NCBI RefSeq assembly: GCF_030063335.1
Contig: NZ_JASISW010000007.1
Location: 124,001 to 188,000 of the forward strand
From: Rhodococcus sp. G-MC3
GTDB taxonomy: Bacteria > Actinomycetota > Actinomycetes > Mycobacteriales > Mycobacteriaceae
DNA: 64,000 bases
Direction of reading: 5' to 3'
Part shown: piece by piece, positions 34,130 through 42,515 of the stretch
How the letters are laid out: the number at the start of each line of letters is the position of its first letter
Numbering within the stretch: the first letter of the stretch is position 1
Made by a program: the position numbers and the translations under genes
The notes under the pieces: model-generated
Databases searched by the model: none
What the model was told of the DNA's origin: nothing
The model's input: the letters and a program-made list of their open reading frames with translations, nothing else

Positions 34130-34273
34130 AATAAGTTCACTTTCCATTTACTCAACACGCCCGAGTTGTCAACTTGGGCGACACGCCGCGAACTGATCCA
34201 TACACAGGACAGAAACTTTATGTACACCTCTTACGCTGGCGAAATGGCACTTGAAGCCAAAGTTATACCCAGG

Positions 34274-34327
34274 TTATCCACAGATGGTCAACACAGTTGT
34301 TCAGGACTATCCACAATTGCTCCACAG
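34274..34327 (+). promoter_or_regulatory. Cluster of DnaA-box-like sequences upstream of dnaB
   Basis: TTATCCACA at 34274-34282 is a perfect consensus DnaA box. CTATCCACA at 34307-34315 and TGCTCCACA at 34319-34327 are one- and two-base variants in the same orientation. They lie about 210-260 bp before the dnaB start in AT-rich DNA. They suggest DnaA control of dnaB transcription; an origin is not proposed, since dnaA, dnaN and rpmH are not here. Confidence 0.55.
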
Positions 34328-34533
34328 ATTCATGCACAGGTCGGTTTGTGACTTCAGACGAGAACCCCTAACGTCCCTCCAGCGTGTCTTCGCGGCCCAT
34401 TCTTCGGTGTCCACGGCGGCGGTGACACTCGAGATCAGTGGGGGTGTCGGAGGCCAGGGGTACAACTTGTTTCAGTGCGTCGCCGAGTGTTGTTCGGCGA
34501 CGATTTCCGACGGGGAAGGGCGGTCGAGTTCGC

Positions 34534-35931
34534 GTGGCAGTTGTGGACGATCGAGGTCAGTCGGACTACTCCTCCGAAGCACCACCGAGGGAGGCGCCGG
34601 GTGAAGATTTCGGCCGCCAACCTCCACAGGACATGGCCGCAGAGCAGTCGGTGCTCGGCGGCATGCTTCTGAGCAAGGACGCCATCGCCGACGTCTTGGA
34701 GGTGCTCCGTCCCGGCGACTTCTACCGTCCCGCGCATCAGAGCATCTACGACGCGATTCTGGATCTCTACAGCCGCGGTGAGCCCGCCGACCCGGTGACG
34801 GTCTCAGCCGAACTGGATCGTCGCGGCGACCTCAAGCGAATCGGCGGACCCCCGTACTTGATCACGCTGACCCAGACGGTGCCTACCGCTGCCAACGCCG
34901 GCTACTACGCGGAGATCGTCGCGGAGAAGTCCATCCTCCGTAGGCTCGTACAGGCCGGCACGCGAATCGTGCAGTTCGGTTACGCCGGAGCTGACGGCCA
35001 GGATGTCGCCGAGGTCGTCGACCGCGCGCAGGCCGAGGTGTACGAGGTCACCGAGCGTCGTACCTCCGAGGACTTCCTGCCCCTCGAAGAGCTGCTCCAG
35101 CCCACGATGGACGAGATCGACTCCATCGCCAGCCGCGGCGGCATCTCGCTGGGTGTGCCTACGGGATTCGCCGAACTCGACGAGATTACCAACGGTCTTC
35201 ACCCAGGTCAGATGATCATTGTTGCGGCGAGACCTGGTGTTGGTAAGTCTACCCTAAGTATGGATTTTATGCGTTCCTGCTCCATCAAGCATGGAATGCC
35301 CAGCGTCATTTTCTCCCTGGAAATGAGCCGTACCGAGATCGTCATGCGTCTGCTGTCCGCGGAGGCGAAGATCAAACTTGGCGACATGCGTTCGGGAAAG
35401 ATGACCGACGACGACTGGACCAGGCTTGCTCGTCGTATGAGCGAGATCAGCGAAGCCCCGCTGTTCGTCGACGACTCCCCCAACCTGACCATGATGGAGA
35501 TCCGCGCCAAGGCCCGTCGTCTCAAGCAGCGTAATGGCCTGAAACTCATTGTGGTGGACTACCTTCAGCTGATGTCTTCCGGCAAGAAGGTCGAGTCCAG
35601 GCAGCAGGAAGTCTCGGACTTCTCGCGTCAGCTCAAGCTCCTCGCCAAGGAACTCGAATGCCCGGTGGTCGCGGTGTGCCAGCTCAACCGTGGTCCTGAG
35701 CAGAGAACTGACAAGAAGCCGATGGTGTCGGACCTCCGTGAGTCCGGTTCGTTGGAGCAGGACGCCGACATGGTAATCCTGCTGCACCGCCCCGACGCCA
35801 TCGAGCGAGACGACCCGCGTGGTGGTGAGGCCGACCTCATCCTCGGAAAGCACCGTAACGGTCCGACCGCGACAATCACTGTGGCACACCAGCTCCACCT
35901 GTCCAGGTTTGTGGACATGGCGAGGGGATAA
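34534..35931 (+). CDS. dnaB: Replicative DNA helicase DnaB, intein-free
   Basis: 465 residues. The N-terminal primase-interacting domain (PPQDMAAEQSVLGGMLLSKD) is followed by a RecA-type motor with Walker A ARPGVGKS (232-239), Walker B LIVVDYLQLM and DLRESGSLEQDADMV. M. tuberculosis DnaB carries inteins inserted in this core; here the RecA motifs are contiguous. The frame opens at 34438, but the GTG at 34534 (MAVVDDRG) matches the mycobacterial start and follows GGAAGGG. It unwinds DNA 5' to 3' ahead of the replisome. It ends 13 bp from a convergent flavodoxin gene. Confidence 0.95.
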   Translation: MAVVDDRGQSDYSSEAPPREAPGEDFGRQPPQDMAAEQSVLGGMLLSKDAIADVLEVLRPGDFYRPAHQSIYDAILDLYSRGEPADPVTVSAELDRRGDLKRIGGPPYLITLTQTVPTAANAGYYAEIVAEKSILRRLVQAGTRIVQFGYAGADGQDVAEVVDRAQAEVYEVTERRTSEDFLPLEELLQPTMDEIDSIASRGGISLGVPTGFAELDEITNGLHPGQMIIVAARPGVGKSTLSMDFMRSCSIKHGMPSVIFSLEMSRTEIVMRLLSAEAKIKLGDMRSGKMTDDDWTRLARRMSEISEAPLFVDDSPNLTMMEIRAKARRLKQRNGLKLIVVDYLQLMSSGKKVESRQQEVSDFSRQLKLLAKELECPVVAVCQLNRGPEQRTDKKPMVSDLRESGSLEQDADMVILLHRPDAIERDDPRGGEADLILGKHRNGPTATITVAHQLHLSRFVDMARG

Positions 35932-35944
35932 GCGACTAGCGCTG

Positions 35945-36403
35945 TCAGCGCAGCAATCTCGCTGCGAAGTCTCTGGCCTTTGCAAGGTCCCCATCGTCGG
36001 GATGCCCTTTGCTCACTCCGCCGATCAACCCGAAAGGGCCCCACGTGTCGAGACCTCGACATGTAAAGGTGTCGACGACCTTGAATCCTTGGCGATTCAG
36101 TAGCTTGCCGAGTCTGCGCGTGTAGTGCGGGAACGGCGGCTCCGGCATACCGCTCGTGGCGAACACGAAGGCGTCATGGCCTGCCATGTTGGGCAGGCTC
36201 CGAATGCAGTCCTTCAATCGTTGATCGAAGTTCATCAAGTAGATGCCCGAGCCGAAACCGATCAAATCTGCTTCGCCAAGTAAGGCCGGTGTTGCCTGCT
36301 CGGGGGTCAGCAGCTCAGCATCGAGTACGCCGCCGATTTCTTCTGCGATCCGGTGCGTGTTCTGGTGCGGCGACTTGGACGAGTTGACGATAACCGTCTT
36401 CAT
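35945..36403 (-). CDS. Flavodoxin-family protein
   Basis: 152 residues. The FMN phosphate loop is VNSSKSPHQNTHRIAEEIGG; ADLIGFGSGIYLMNFDQRL and FVFATSGMPEPPFPHYTRRL are the flavin-ring loops. It resembles the flavodoxin/menaquinone-dependent protoporphyrinogen oxidase-like group, but no specific partner is visible. The ATG at 36403 is preceded by AAGGA. It is 226 bp downstream of the quinone-reductase-like gene; I see nothing in that gap. Confidence 0.85.
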   Translation of the reverse strand: MKTVIVNSSKSPHQNTHRIAEEIGGVLDAELLTPEQATPALLGEADLIGFGSGIYLMNFDQRLKDCIRSLPNMAGHDAFVFATSGMPEPPFPHYTRRLGKLLNRQGFKVVDTFTCRGLDTWGPFGLIGGVSKGHPDDGDLAKARDFAARLLR

Positions 36404-36629
36404 CTAAATCCTTCCATAGTCAACAGGGCTCACGATATTGGACGATGATCGACGAACGAATGTGACAGCTCGAGGACCTCGTGTTCACGGCTGCGTACAG
36501 AAGCTGACGAGCTCGATGTCGGCCTGCTGGTGGTGGAAGTGTGCCCGACGCTTGGTGCGGTAGCGCCCTGAACGGTCACCGACCTTCCTACCGCCTGCCA
36601 AGCGCCGCCAAGAGATTCGCTCAGAGCAT

Positions 36630-37238
36630 TCAGTCCACGAGGCACGGCTCGGATGTGCGTGCAGCGATGCCGGCGGCCAACGCTTGGATTTCCCCGGCAA
36701 GTATGTCTCGTGGTTTCGTATCCGACTCGTGCACGAAGGTGGTGGATCCGACCACCGCGCCGCAGTATTCGAAGATCCCGCTCTCGATCTGGTTGCGGAA
36801 CGCGACATCGAGACCGTGTCTTTCGAAGCTGTCCGCGTCGTCGCCGGCAACCGGGACCAGGTGGACCTGGAGTCTGCTCAGCTTCTTTTCGAACGACTTG
36901 CCCGGTGTGTAGTCGAATGCCCAGCCGTTCACGAAGACTCGATCGATCCAGCCTTTGAGTTGCGCGGGCATCGACCACCAGTACACCGGAAACACCAAGA
37001 TCAGCTGGTCGGCCTCGTCCAGCCGCTTCTGCTCGGCCTCCACGTCGTCGGGGACGGGCCCCGCTCCCCTGTAGAACTGGACGTCGGCCTCGGAAAAGCT
37101 CGGATCGAATTTCTCGGCGGTGAGATCGACCAGGTCAGCGCTCCCGCCGGCGCCGCGCAATGCCTCCACGGTGCTTCGTGCGATGTACTGGGTCAGTGAG
37201 CGGGAATCGGGGTGGGACACGACAACGAGACTTTTCAT
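36630..37238 (-). CDS. NAD(P)H-dependent quinone oxidoreductase-like flavoprotein (Flavodoxin_2 fold)
   Basis: 202 residues. MKSLVVVSHPDSRSLTQYIA is the FMN/FAD phosphate loop; LILVFPVYWWSMPAQLKGWI is the strongly conserved segment of the MdaB/KefF/NQO1 group. Such enzymes reduce quinones by two electrons. The ATG at 37238 follows GGAGGAAAT. It is divergent from a TetR gene, with a shared 76-bp control region, so it is the likely target of that repressor. Confidence 0.85.
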   Translation of the reverse strand: MKSLVVVSHPDSRSLTQYIARSTVEALRGAGGSADLVDLTAEKFDPSFSEADVQFYRGAGPVPDDVEAEQKRLDEADQLILVFPVYWWSMPAQLKGWIDRVFVNGWAFDYTPGKSFEKKLSRLQVHLVPVAGDDADSFERHGLDVAFRNQIESGIFEYCGAVVGSTTFVHESDTKPRDILAGEIQALAAGIAARTSEPCLVD

Positions 37239-37264
37239 AGGATTTCCTCCAGATTGGGTCGAGG

Positions 37265-37297
37265 TATGTACCAACGGTAGGTTACTATCAGTACATA
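37265..37297. promoter_or_regulatory. Inverted repeat in the divergent TetR / quinone-reductase promoter
   Basis: TATGTAC at 37265-37271 and GTACATA at 37291-37297 form a perfect 7-bp dyad separated by 19 bp. It sits centrally in the 76-bp region between the two start codons, as expected for a TetR operator. Confidence 0.55.
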
Positions 37298-37314
37298 GCG
37301 CAAGGAGGTGCTCG

Positions 37315-37890
37315 ATGGTTCGAACCAGATTGTTGCGAGCGGACAGGTTCAGCCAGTTGGTAGAGGTGGCGTGGACGTTGGTACGAGAGGAAGGAGCCGA
37401 CGCGTTGACTCTTGGACGGCTCGCCGAGCGCGCAGCCGTCGCCAAACCTGTGGTGTACAGCCACTTTGCGTCTCGAAACGCACTGTTGGCGGCGCTCTTC
37501 AGCGAGTTCGATGATCGGCAAACTGCCATGCTCGACGAGTACTTGGCGGCGGCAGAGCCCACCCTCGACGGCCGGGCATCCGCGATTGCCAATTCGTACG
37601 TCGGATGTGCGCTTGCTCAGGGGCGCGAGCTGACGGGAGTGCTTGCGGCACTACATGGATCGCCCGAGCTCGAGCAGGTCAAGCAAGAGTCCGACGATGC
37701 CTACTCGGAGCTCTGTCGCGGGATTCTTGCACCGTTCGCCCGCACCGAGGAGATAGAGAAGGCTGCCATCACGGCTATCTTCGGTGCTGCGGAGGCTCTT
37801 TCGAGGGCCGCCACAACGGGAACACTCACAGCCGATCAGGCACGCATTCAGCTGGAGACAATTATCGTCGCGGTGGTACGTCCGCACTAG
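37315..37890 (+). CDS. TetR family transcriptional regulator
   Basis: 191 residues. N-terminal HTH: RFSQLVEVAWTLVREEGADA, LTLGRLAERAAVAKPVVYSH, then FASRNALLAALFSEF. The C-terminal ligand domain is of variable TetR type. ATG at 37315 follows AAGGAGG. It is divergent from the quinone-reductase-like gene and probably represses both. It converges, 3 bp apart, on the AAA ATPase gene. Confidence 0.88.
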   Translation: MVRTRLLRADRFSQLVEVAWTLVREEGADALTLGRLAERAAVAKPVVYSHFASRNALLAALFSEFDDRQTAMLDEYLAAAEPTLDGRASAIANSYVGCALAQGRELTGVLAALHGSPELEQVKQESDDAYSELCRGILAPFARTEEIEKAAITAIFGAAEALSRAATTGTLTADQARIQLETIIVAVVRPH

Positions 37891-37893
37891 CGA

Positions 37894-39078
37894 TCACGGG
37901 TCGTACCGCCGCCGTCTCCGTTTCTGGGCGGGCACGGCGAGCGTGGGCATCGCTCGTCTCAGGTACTCGTCGAAGCCAGGCGCACTGAAGGCGGCGCTGC
38001 CGTCCGGTCGCAGATAGATCATTTCCTTCTCGACAAGATCGGATCTCGTCTCCGAACATTGGTGGGACGTGCGTCCCAGTAGTCGAGCTGTCTCGGCCTC
38101 CTTCGGCGAGTCAGCGATGGCTCTGAGGTAGGCTAGCTCCAATTCGTTTGCACGAGTGAGCTTCTTGCCGAAAAAGCTACCGTCGATGCTCGCCTCGTAG
38201 CTCTCCCGTGACTTCGCGACGGCTGCCGAGGTGACGCTGGACTCGGCATCTGGCGCCCACATCACGTGGCCGATCGTCTGAAGAAACGCGGGAATACCGC
38301 CGGCGATGTCCACTGCGGATGACACGGCATCGTCGTCCCATTCCATCGGACCACGGAGAAGGGTCGCTGCGTCGGTCTCGGACAGGCGATCGAGAACGGG
38401 AAACTCGAACAGCCGTTTGGCCCGCACCTGAACTTCGGCTGCGATGGCATCGGACCTCGGTAGTCCGGCACCGACCAACGTGATCGGTAGCTCGCGGAGA
38501 TACGCGCGATGCAAGCTGTCGATCAATGCCCCGAGCTGCCCGACGGTGATCCGATGTAGTTCATCGATGACGAGCACGACGCCAGTGCCGTGCTCCTGCG
38601 CTGCCTCGCCCAGCGCAAGGATCATCGACGTGAGATCGACCGACAACGCTCCGGTATCGGCCGTTCCCTTCTCGAGTTCGGTCCACTCGGCGGTGAGGGG
38701 ATTGTCGGTACCCAGCGACGACGAGAACGCGCCGAGCACTCCAGATGCAGCGACTGCCTTACGCTTCCACTTCGAGCGCGGTGACACGGCGAGGAGTGCA
38801 CTGCGAAACTCGAATGCCAATTGGCGTCTGAAGCCGTGATCGTCGCGCCTGGCCGCGTCGATGTCGATGATCGCCCACCGGCGGGCTCGCGCAGCCTTGA
38901 CGAGTTCACGAAGAAGGACCGTCTTACCGACTCCACGTAGTCCCGTGATCAAGTGCGATTGCCTGGCATGACCTCTTTCGAGCCCTTCGAGCAGCGTTGA
39001 GAATGCAATCCGGATCCCGTCCCGCCCGACCAGCTCCCTCGGCACTGCGCCCGATTCGGGTGTGTACGGGTTTTCCAT
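37894..39078 (-). CDS. AAA-type ATPase (AAA_16/ORC-like) with C-terminal winged helix
   Basis: 394 residues. Walker A GLRGVGKT at 46-53, Walker B VVLVIDELHRI near 168, a sensor-like ITLVGAGLPR, and a C-terminal region (ETARLLGRTSHQCSETRSDL, then EKEMIYLRPDGSAAFSAPGF) that looks like a winged helix. The domain order resembles archaeal ORC/Cdc6-like and STAND-type ATPases. The function of this actinobacterial family is unknown; it may act on DNA. ATG at 39078. Confidence 0.75.
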   Translation of the reverse strand: MENPYTPESGAVPRELVGRDGIRIAFSTLLEGLERGHARQSHLITGLRGVGKTVLLRELVKAARARRWAIIDIDAARRDDHGFRRQLAFEFRSALLAVSPRSKWKRKAVAASGVLGAFSSSLGTDNPLTAEWTELEKGTADTGALSVDLTSMILALGEAAQEHGTGVVLVIDELHRITVGQLGALIDSLHRAYLRELPITLVGAGLPRSDAIAAEVQVRAKRLFEFPVLDRLSETDAATLLRGPMEWDDDAVSSAVDIAGGIPAFLQTIGHVMWAPDAESSVTSAAVAKSRESYEASIDGSFFGKKLTRANELELAYLRAIADSPKEAETARLLGRTSHQCSETRSDLVEKEMIYLRPDGSAAFSAPGFDEYLRRAMPTLAVPAQKRRRRRYDP

Positions 39079-39239
39079 ACGAGAAGTTATATGGGGACTC
39101 GGCAGTTATGTAAAACGGAAAAAGAGAATGTTGTGACATGGGTGAAATCCTCGTCCCACAATGCTGCATCGCGATGTAGTTGCGGAACGCACCTATCCGG
39201 CCTACCCTCGTGCCGGCCGATGCGGGGGAAGGGTTCGAG

Positions 39240-39413
39240 ATGAACATGAACAAACTTCGAGCCGTCGACGACGTGATCTCTCATCCTGCCCGATTGAGGA
39301 CACTCGATCGCGCAGCTGAATGCACTGATAGCCGAGCAGTCGGGACTCTTGGCACGAGAATGTCGGAACCGCGAATCGCGTCGGAGGTCGTACGGATCGT
39401 AGACGGGTGGTGA
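39240..39413 (+). CDS. Small ORF of 57 codons upstream of the SNF2 gene
   Basis: ATG at 39240 is preceded by GGGGGAAGGG, one of the best ribosome binding sites in the window. The peptide starts MNMNKLRAVDDVISHPARLR and has no recognisable domain. Its TGA overlaps the GTG of the next small ORF (GTGA). The second reading frame here also carries a protein-like segment (IAQLNALIAEQSGLL), so a frameshifted remnant is possible. Confidence 0.35.
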   Translation: MNMNKLRAVDDVISHPARLRTLDRAAECTDSRAVGTLGTRMSEPRIASEVVRIVDGW

Positions 39414-39535
39414 CCGAGACCACAGCGTCCGAAGTGGTCCTGGTGTCTGCGATCTACGTCGAACTCACGAAGTCGACGCAAGAGAATTTGTCGGACTTCA
39501 CAGCGGCCGAACTGACAAGACTGAAAGCGAAGTGA
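39410..39535 (+). CDS. Small ORF of 41 codons linking to the SNF2 gene
   Basis: GTG at 39410 overlaps the previous stop and its TGA at 39533-39535 overlaps the GTG of the SNF2 gene. The peptide (TASEVVLVSAIYVELTKST, then DFTAAELTRLKAK) is acidic and helical. The double overlap suggests translational coupling of three frames, but the family is unknown. Confidence 0.35.
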   Translation: MTETTASEVVLVSAIYVELTKSTQENLSDFTAAELTRLKAK

Positions 39536-41391
39536 ACAACGTGACCACGGCGTTGCCCGGCAACCTCCAGGGTTGTTACTCGATCGAGGCGGAGAAGTTC
39601 ATTTGGTGGGGTACCGAGGACCCAGCGTCCGACGCCGCCAGAGCGGGCTTACCCTCCGGGGAGTCCACGACCGTCGCGATGGCGGTACCCACCACCGCAC
39701 GGGACCGAGTCGTCGCGATGTCGATGCCGGCTGCGGTGGTTGATCCTGGAGATGGATGGGCTGCGCTGGAGTCGTGGATTCCGAATGCCGACTCGAGCGA
39801 GTCGCTTCGAGCATGGGCAGCAATAGCTGCAGCAGCACGCCAGGATTCAGCGATCGTCCATCACATCGACGCGATGCCAGTGGCAGCTCACGCGGCGGTA
39901 GGGATGGACGAGGCCACCATCTGGTCCGCTGAGGCGACGGTCGATGCCGCGCTGCGTACACGAAACCGCGGGCCTGCGGTTCTTCTAGCCGAACTCCGGC
40001 CGTATCAGCGGGCCGGAGTTGCTTGGCTCGATGCGGCGTCCGCGCACGGCGGCGGAATCCTCGCCGACGAGATGGGGTTGGGCAAAACGCTGCAGGCCAT
40101 CGCCGTGTTCACCATTCGTTCGGCAGGACCGCACTTGGTCGTGTGTCCGACGTCGTTGGTGAGCAACTGGGTTCGAGAGATCGCGAAATTTGCACCATCC
40201 CTGGATGTGGTTGTCCACCACGGCCCGACGCGCAAGCCCGATCTGACCGGCATATCCCCCGGTGGTGTGGTGATCACGAGCTATCCGACGCTTCGTAGTG
40301 ACTCTGCGCACCTGATTGCAATCGATTGGGACACCGTGGTTCTCGACGAAGCCCAGCAGATCAAGAACTCCGATACGCAGCAGGCCAAAGCTGCGCGTGC
40401 CCTTCGCGGCCGGCTACGCATCGCGATGACGGGTACGCCCGTGGAGAACCGGCTCGACGAACTGTGGTCCTTGATGGCATTCAGCACACCAGGGGTTCTC
40501 GGGGCACGTGCTCGTTTTCGCCGTCGATTCGTTGTCGCGATCGAACAGAAGCGGTCGGAAGCCGCCGCCGGACGGCTTCGAGAACTCGTGGGCCCGCACA
40601 TTCTGCGTCGTCGAAAGTCCGATGTTGCGCCGGAATTGCCGGACAAAGTCCACAATTCGGTCATCTGCGCGCTGACCGACGAGCAGGAGAAGTTGTACAG
40701 AGATCATCTCGACCGATCTATGAGTGACGGACTCGGCAGTGGCATCGGCCGGCGCGGCCGTGTACTGACACTGCTGACTCGACTCAAGCAGATTTGTAAT
40801 CACCCTGACTTGGTCGGTGCCACCGGCGAACCGCTCGGTGGCCGATCCGGAAAGTTGGACCGACTCACGGAAATGCTGTCGGAAGTAGTCGACGACGGGC
40901 AGGCTGTGCTGGTGTTCACCCAGTATCGGGAGACCGGTGCGATGCTGGCCAATCACCTACGTGATGAAGTCACGGGTTCGACGGTTCCGTTTCTGCATGG
41001 AGGTTTGTCACCGGCCGCCAGGGATGAGATGGTCGACGCGTTTCAAATGTCGGACGGTCCACCGATATTCGTATTGAGCTTGCGAGCAGCAGGATTCGGT
41101 CTGAATCTGACACGGGCCTCCCACGTCGTTCACTACGACCGCTGGTGGAACCCTGCAGTGGAGAGCCAAGCGAGCGACCGCGCGCACCGGATCGGGCAGA
41201 CACAGACCGTGACGATCCATACTCTGCTCACCGAACGAACATTGGAGTCTGCCATCGACGACATGCACCGCCACAAGAGCGGTTTGGCCGACATCGCCAC
41301 CACCGCCGCATCACTCGGCGGCGAGACCGATCTCGCACGGCTCTCGGACGATCAGCTTCGCGAATTATTGGACATCGGTGCACGCCGATGA
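39532..41391 (+). CDS. SNF2-family DEAD/DEAH-like helicase
   Basis: 619 residues. The N-terminal 150 residues are specific to the bacterial group. The Snf2 ATPase has motif I ADEMGLGKTLQ (about 178-188), motif Ia CPTSLVSNW, motif II LDEAQQIKN (about 271-279) and motif III MTGTPVENRLDELW. The helicase C domain has FTQYRETGAML, LSLRAAGFGLNLT and motif VI QASDRAHRIGQT. It is an ATP-driven DNA translocase of unknown target. The start is GTG at 39532, a Val four codons on is also possible. It overlaps the SWIM gene by 4 bp; SNF2 plus SWIM is a recurrent pair. Confidence 0.9.
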   Translation: MNNVTTALPGNLQGCYSIEAEKFIWWGTEDPASDAARAGLPSGESTTVAMAVPTTARDRVVAMSMPAAVVDPGDGWAALESWIPNADSSESLRAWAAIAAAARQDSAIVHHIDAMPVAAHAAVGMDEATIWSAEATVDAALRTRNRGPAVLLAELRPYQRAGVAWLDAASAHGGGILADEMGLGKTLQAIAVFTIRSAGPHLVVCPTSLVSNWVREIAKFAPSLDVVVHHGPTRKPDLTGISPGGVVITSYPTLRSDSAHLIAIDWDTVVLDEAQQIKNSDTQQAKAARALRGRLRIAMTGTPVENRLDELWSLMAFSTPGVLGARARFRRRFVVAIEQKRSEAAAGRLRELVGPHILRRRKSDVAPELPDKVHNSVICALTDEQEKLYRDHLDRSMSDGLGSGIGRRGRVLTLLTRLKQICNHPDLVGATGEPLGGRSGKLDRLTEMLSEVVDDGQAVLVFTQYRETGAMLANHLRDEVTGSTVPFLHGGLSPAARDEMVDAFQMSDGPPIFVLSLRAAGFGLNLTRASHVVHYDRWWNPAVESQASDRAHRIGQTQTVTIHTLLTERTLESAIDDMHRHKSGLADIATTAASLGGETDLARLSDDQLRELLDIGARR

Positions 41392-41981
41392 CGGACGAAT
41401 TCGGTGTAACTGCCTGGGGTCGTGAATGGACGCGGCTCGCCCAGCCGACCAAGATCATTCGGCCGAACCCGGCACTGCCGCGGGCTCGAGTGCTCGCCAG
41501 GAACGACAACGTTCGCGATGTCGTCCTGTTGGCCGGTTCCGTGACGGCGTCGGTGTCGACATCGGACACGAGCGACTACCGGGTGACGGTGACCTTTCCA
41601 ACGTGGGATGCACGACGATCGGCCGCAGCGCACGAGGTGGTCGACGGTGTCAGCGACGGGGACTTACCGGATACCCTGCATGCAGCGCTACGGATGCGAG
41701 GTGTGTCCGTCGCGCCGCTGGTCGACGAGCTGACCGCCGTGTGCGGCTGCACACAACGCGTGCGGCCCTGCGTCCATATCCTGGCTACCTACTTCGAGGT
41801 AGCCAGGCGAATCGACGAGAACCCGCGATCGGGGCTGTTGCTGAGGGGCTTCGACCCCCGAAGTATGTCCGGCGCAAGCCAAGTCACGCTCGATGATATC
41901 GATCCCACGACGTTCTACTCCCAAGGCAAAACTGTCAGTGCAGGCCATTCCGTCGTCCACCGGGCGGCCTTGGATTCGTAG
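41388..41981 (+). CDS. SWIM zinc-finger protein partner of the SNF2 helicase
   Basis: 197 residues. The SWIM motif C-x-C-x6-C-x-H is present as Cys119, Cys121, Cys128 and His130 (CGCTQRVRPCVH). A conserved front segment (WGREWTRLAQPTKI) starts the protein. SWIM proteins bind DNA or proteins and are almost always encoded beside this type of SNF2 helicase. The ATG overlaps the helicase stop (ATGA). It is shorter than usual, and its 3' end overlaps the convergent nucleotidyltransferase gene by 67 bp. Confidence 0.85.
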   Translation: MTDEFGVTAWGREWTRLAQPTKIIRPNPALPRARVLARNDNVRDVVLLAGSVTASVSTSDTSDYRVTVTFPTWDARRSAAAHEVVDGVSDGDLPDTLHAALRMRGVSVAPLVDELTAVCGCTQRVRPCVHILATYFEVARRIDENPRSGLLLRGFDPRSMSGASQVTLDDIDPTTFYSQGKTVSAGHSVVHRAALDS

Positions 41982-42484
41982 ACATGGCGCATCGGGAGAC
42001 GCGGATTCGGCCGTACGATTCCGGCCTCCAGGTCGTCGAATCCGTGAGGTGCGTAGACATGCCGAGCACCGTCGGGGTCACCCCGCACACCGAAGCAACA
42101 GGTGGTCGCTACGAAATGATCGATGGCGTCCTCGCTGCTGAGAAAAGGGCGCAAGGGTGAACCGAAGTGCTCCTCGTACCATAGGTGCACCCGGGCTTCA
42201 TTGCGAACCTCGACATCGACCGGCATATCGGCGAAAAGAGCTGCTGCACGGGAAATCACGGCGTCCTCGCCCTCGTAGGAAAGATCCGAATCGTCGAAGT
42301 AGAAGAAGTCGTAGTCCCGAATTCCGGTCTGTGGGTCTCGGCCTGCCTGGTGATTCCACACCGTCTGGAACAGCCCGCCGGCCGTCAGGTACCAGTCCGG
42401 GAGTTCGAGATCCACCGCGCGATTCAGGATTTCGACAATTACGGGATTGGTCTCGACGATGGCAAGGAAGTCGTTCGCATCCAT
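41915..42484 (-). CDS. Nucleotidyltransferase family protein (NTP_transf_6 / DUF925 type)
   Basis: 189 residues. The signature WYLTAGGLFQTVWNHQAGRD followed by IRDYDFFYFDDSDLSYEGED holds the Gly-Gly and the Asp-x-Asp metal ligands. VEVRNEARVHLWYEEHFG and a C-terminal FGVRGDPDG segment complete the family pattern. The substrate is unknown. Its 3' end overlaps the SWIM gene on the other strand by 67 bp, an unusually long convergent overlap. Confidence 0.85.
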   Translation of the reverse strand: MDANDFLAIVETNPVIVEILNRAVDLELPDWYLTAGGLFQTVWNHQAGRDPQTGIRDYDFFYFDDSDLSYEGEDAVISRAAALFADMPVDVEVRNEARVHLWYEEHFGSPLRPFLSSEDAIDHFVATTCCFGVRGDPDGARHVYAPHGFDDLEAGIVRPNPRLPMRHVYESKAARWTTEWPALTVLPWE

Positions 42485-42515
42485 TTGGTGAATACTACCG
42501 ACGGGTCGGGCGATT

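Noticed and set aside
34100-34351. 83-codon plus-strand frame in the dnaB upstream region
   Set aside because: It spans the CRP-like site and DnaA boxes, has no ribosome binding site and no protein-like pattern.
34050-34533. Chromosomal origin of replication before dnaB
   Set aside because: DnaA-box-like sites and AT-rich DNA are present, but there are only three boxes and no dnaA, dnaN, recF or rpmH nearby. DnaA regulation of dnaB is a simpler reading.
34534-35931. Intein in DnaB
   Set aside because: The RecA core motifs from Walker A to the C-terminus are contiguous with no splicing-domain insertion.
36404-36629. Possible small gene between the flavodoxin and quinone reductase genes
   Set aside because: Open frames there lack start signals and family resemblance; treated as empty.
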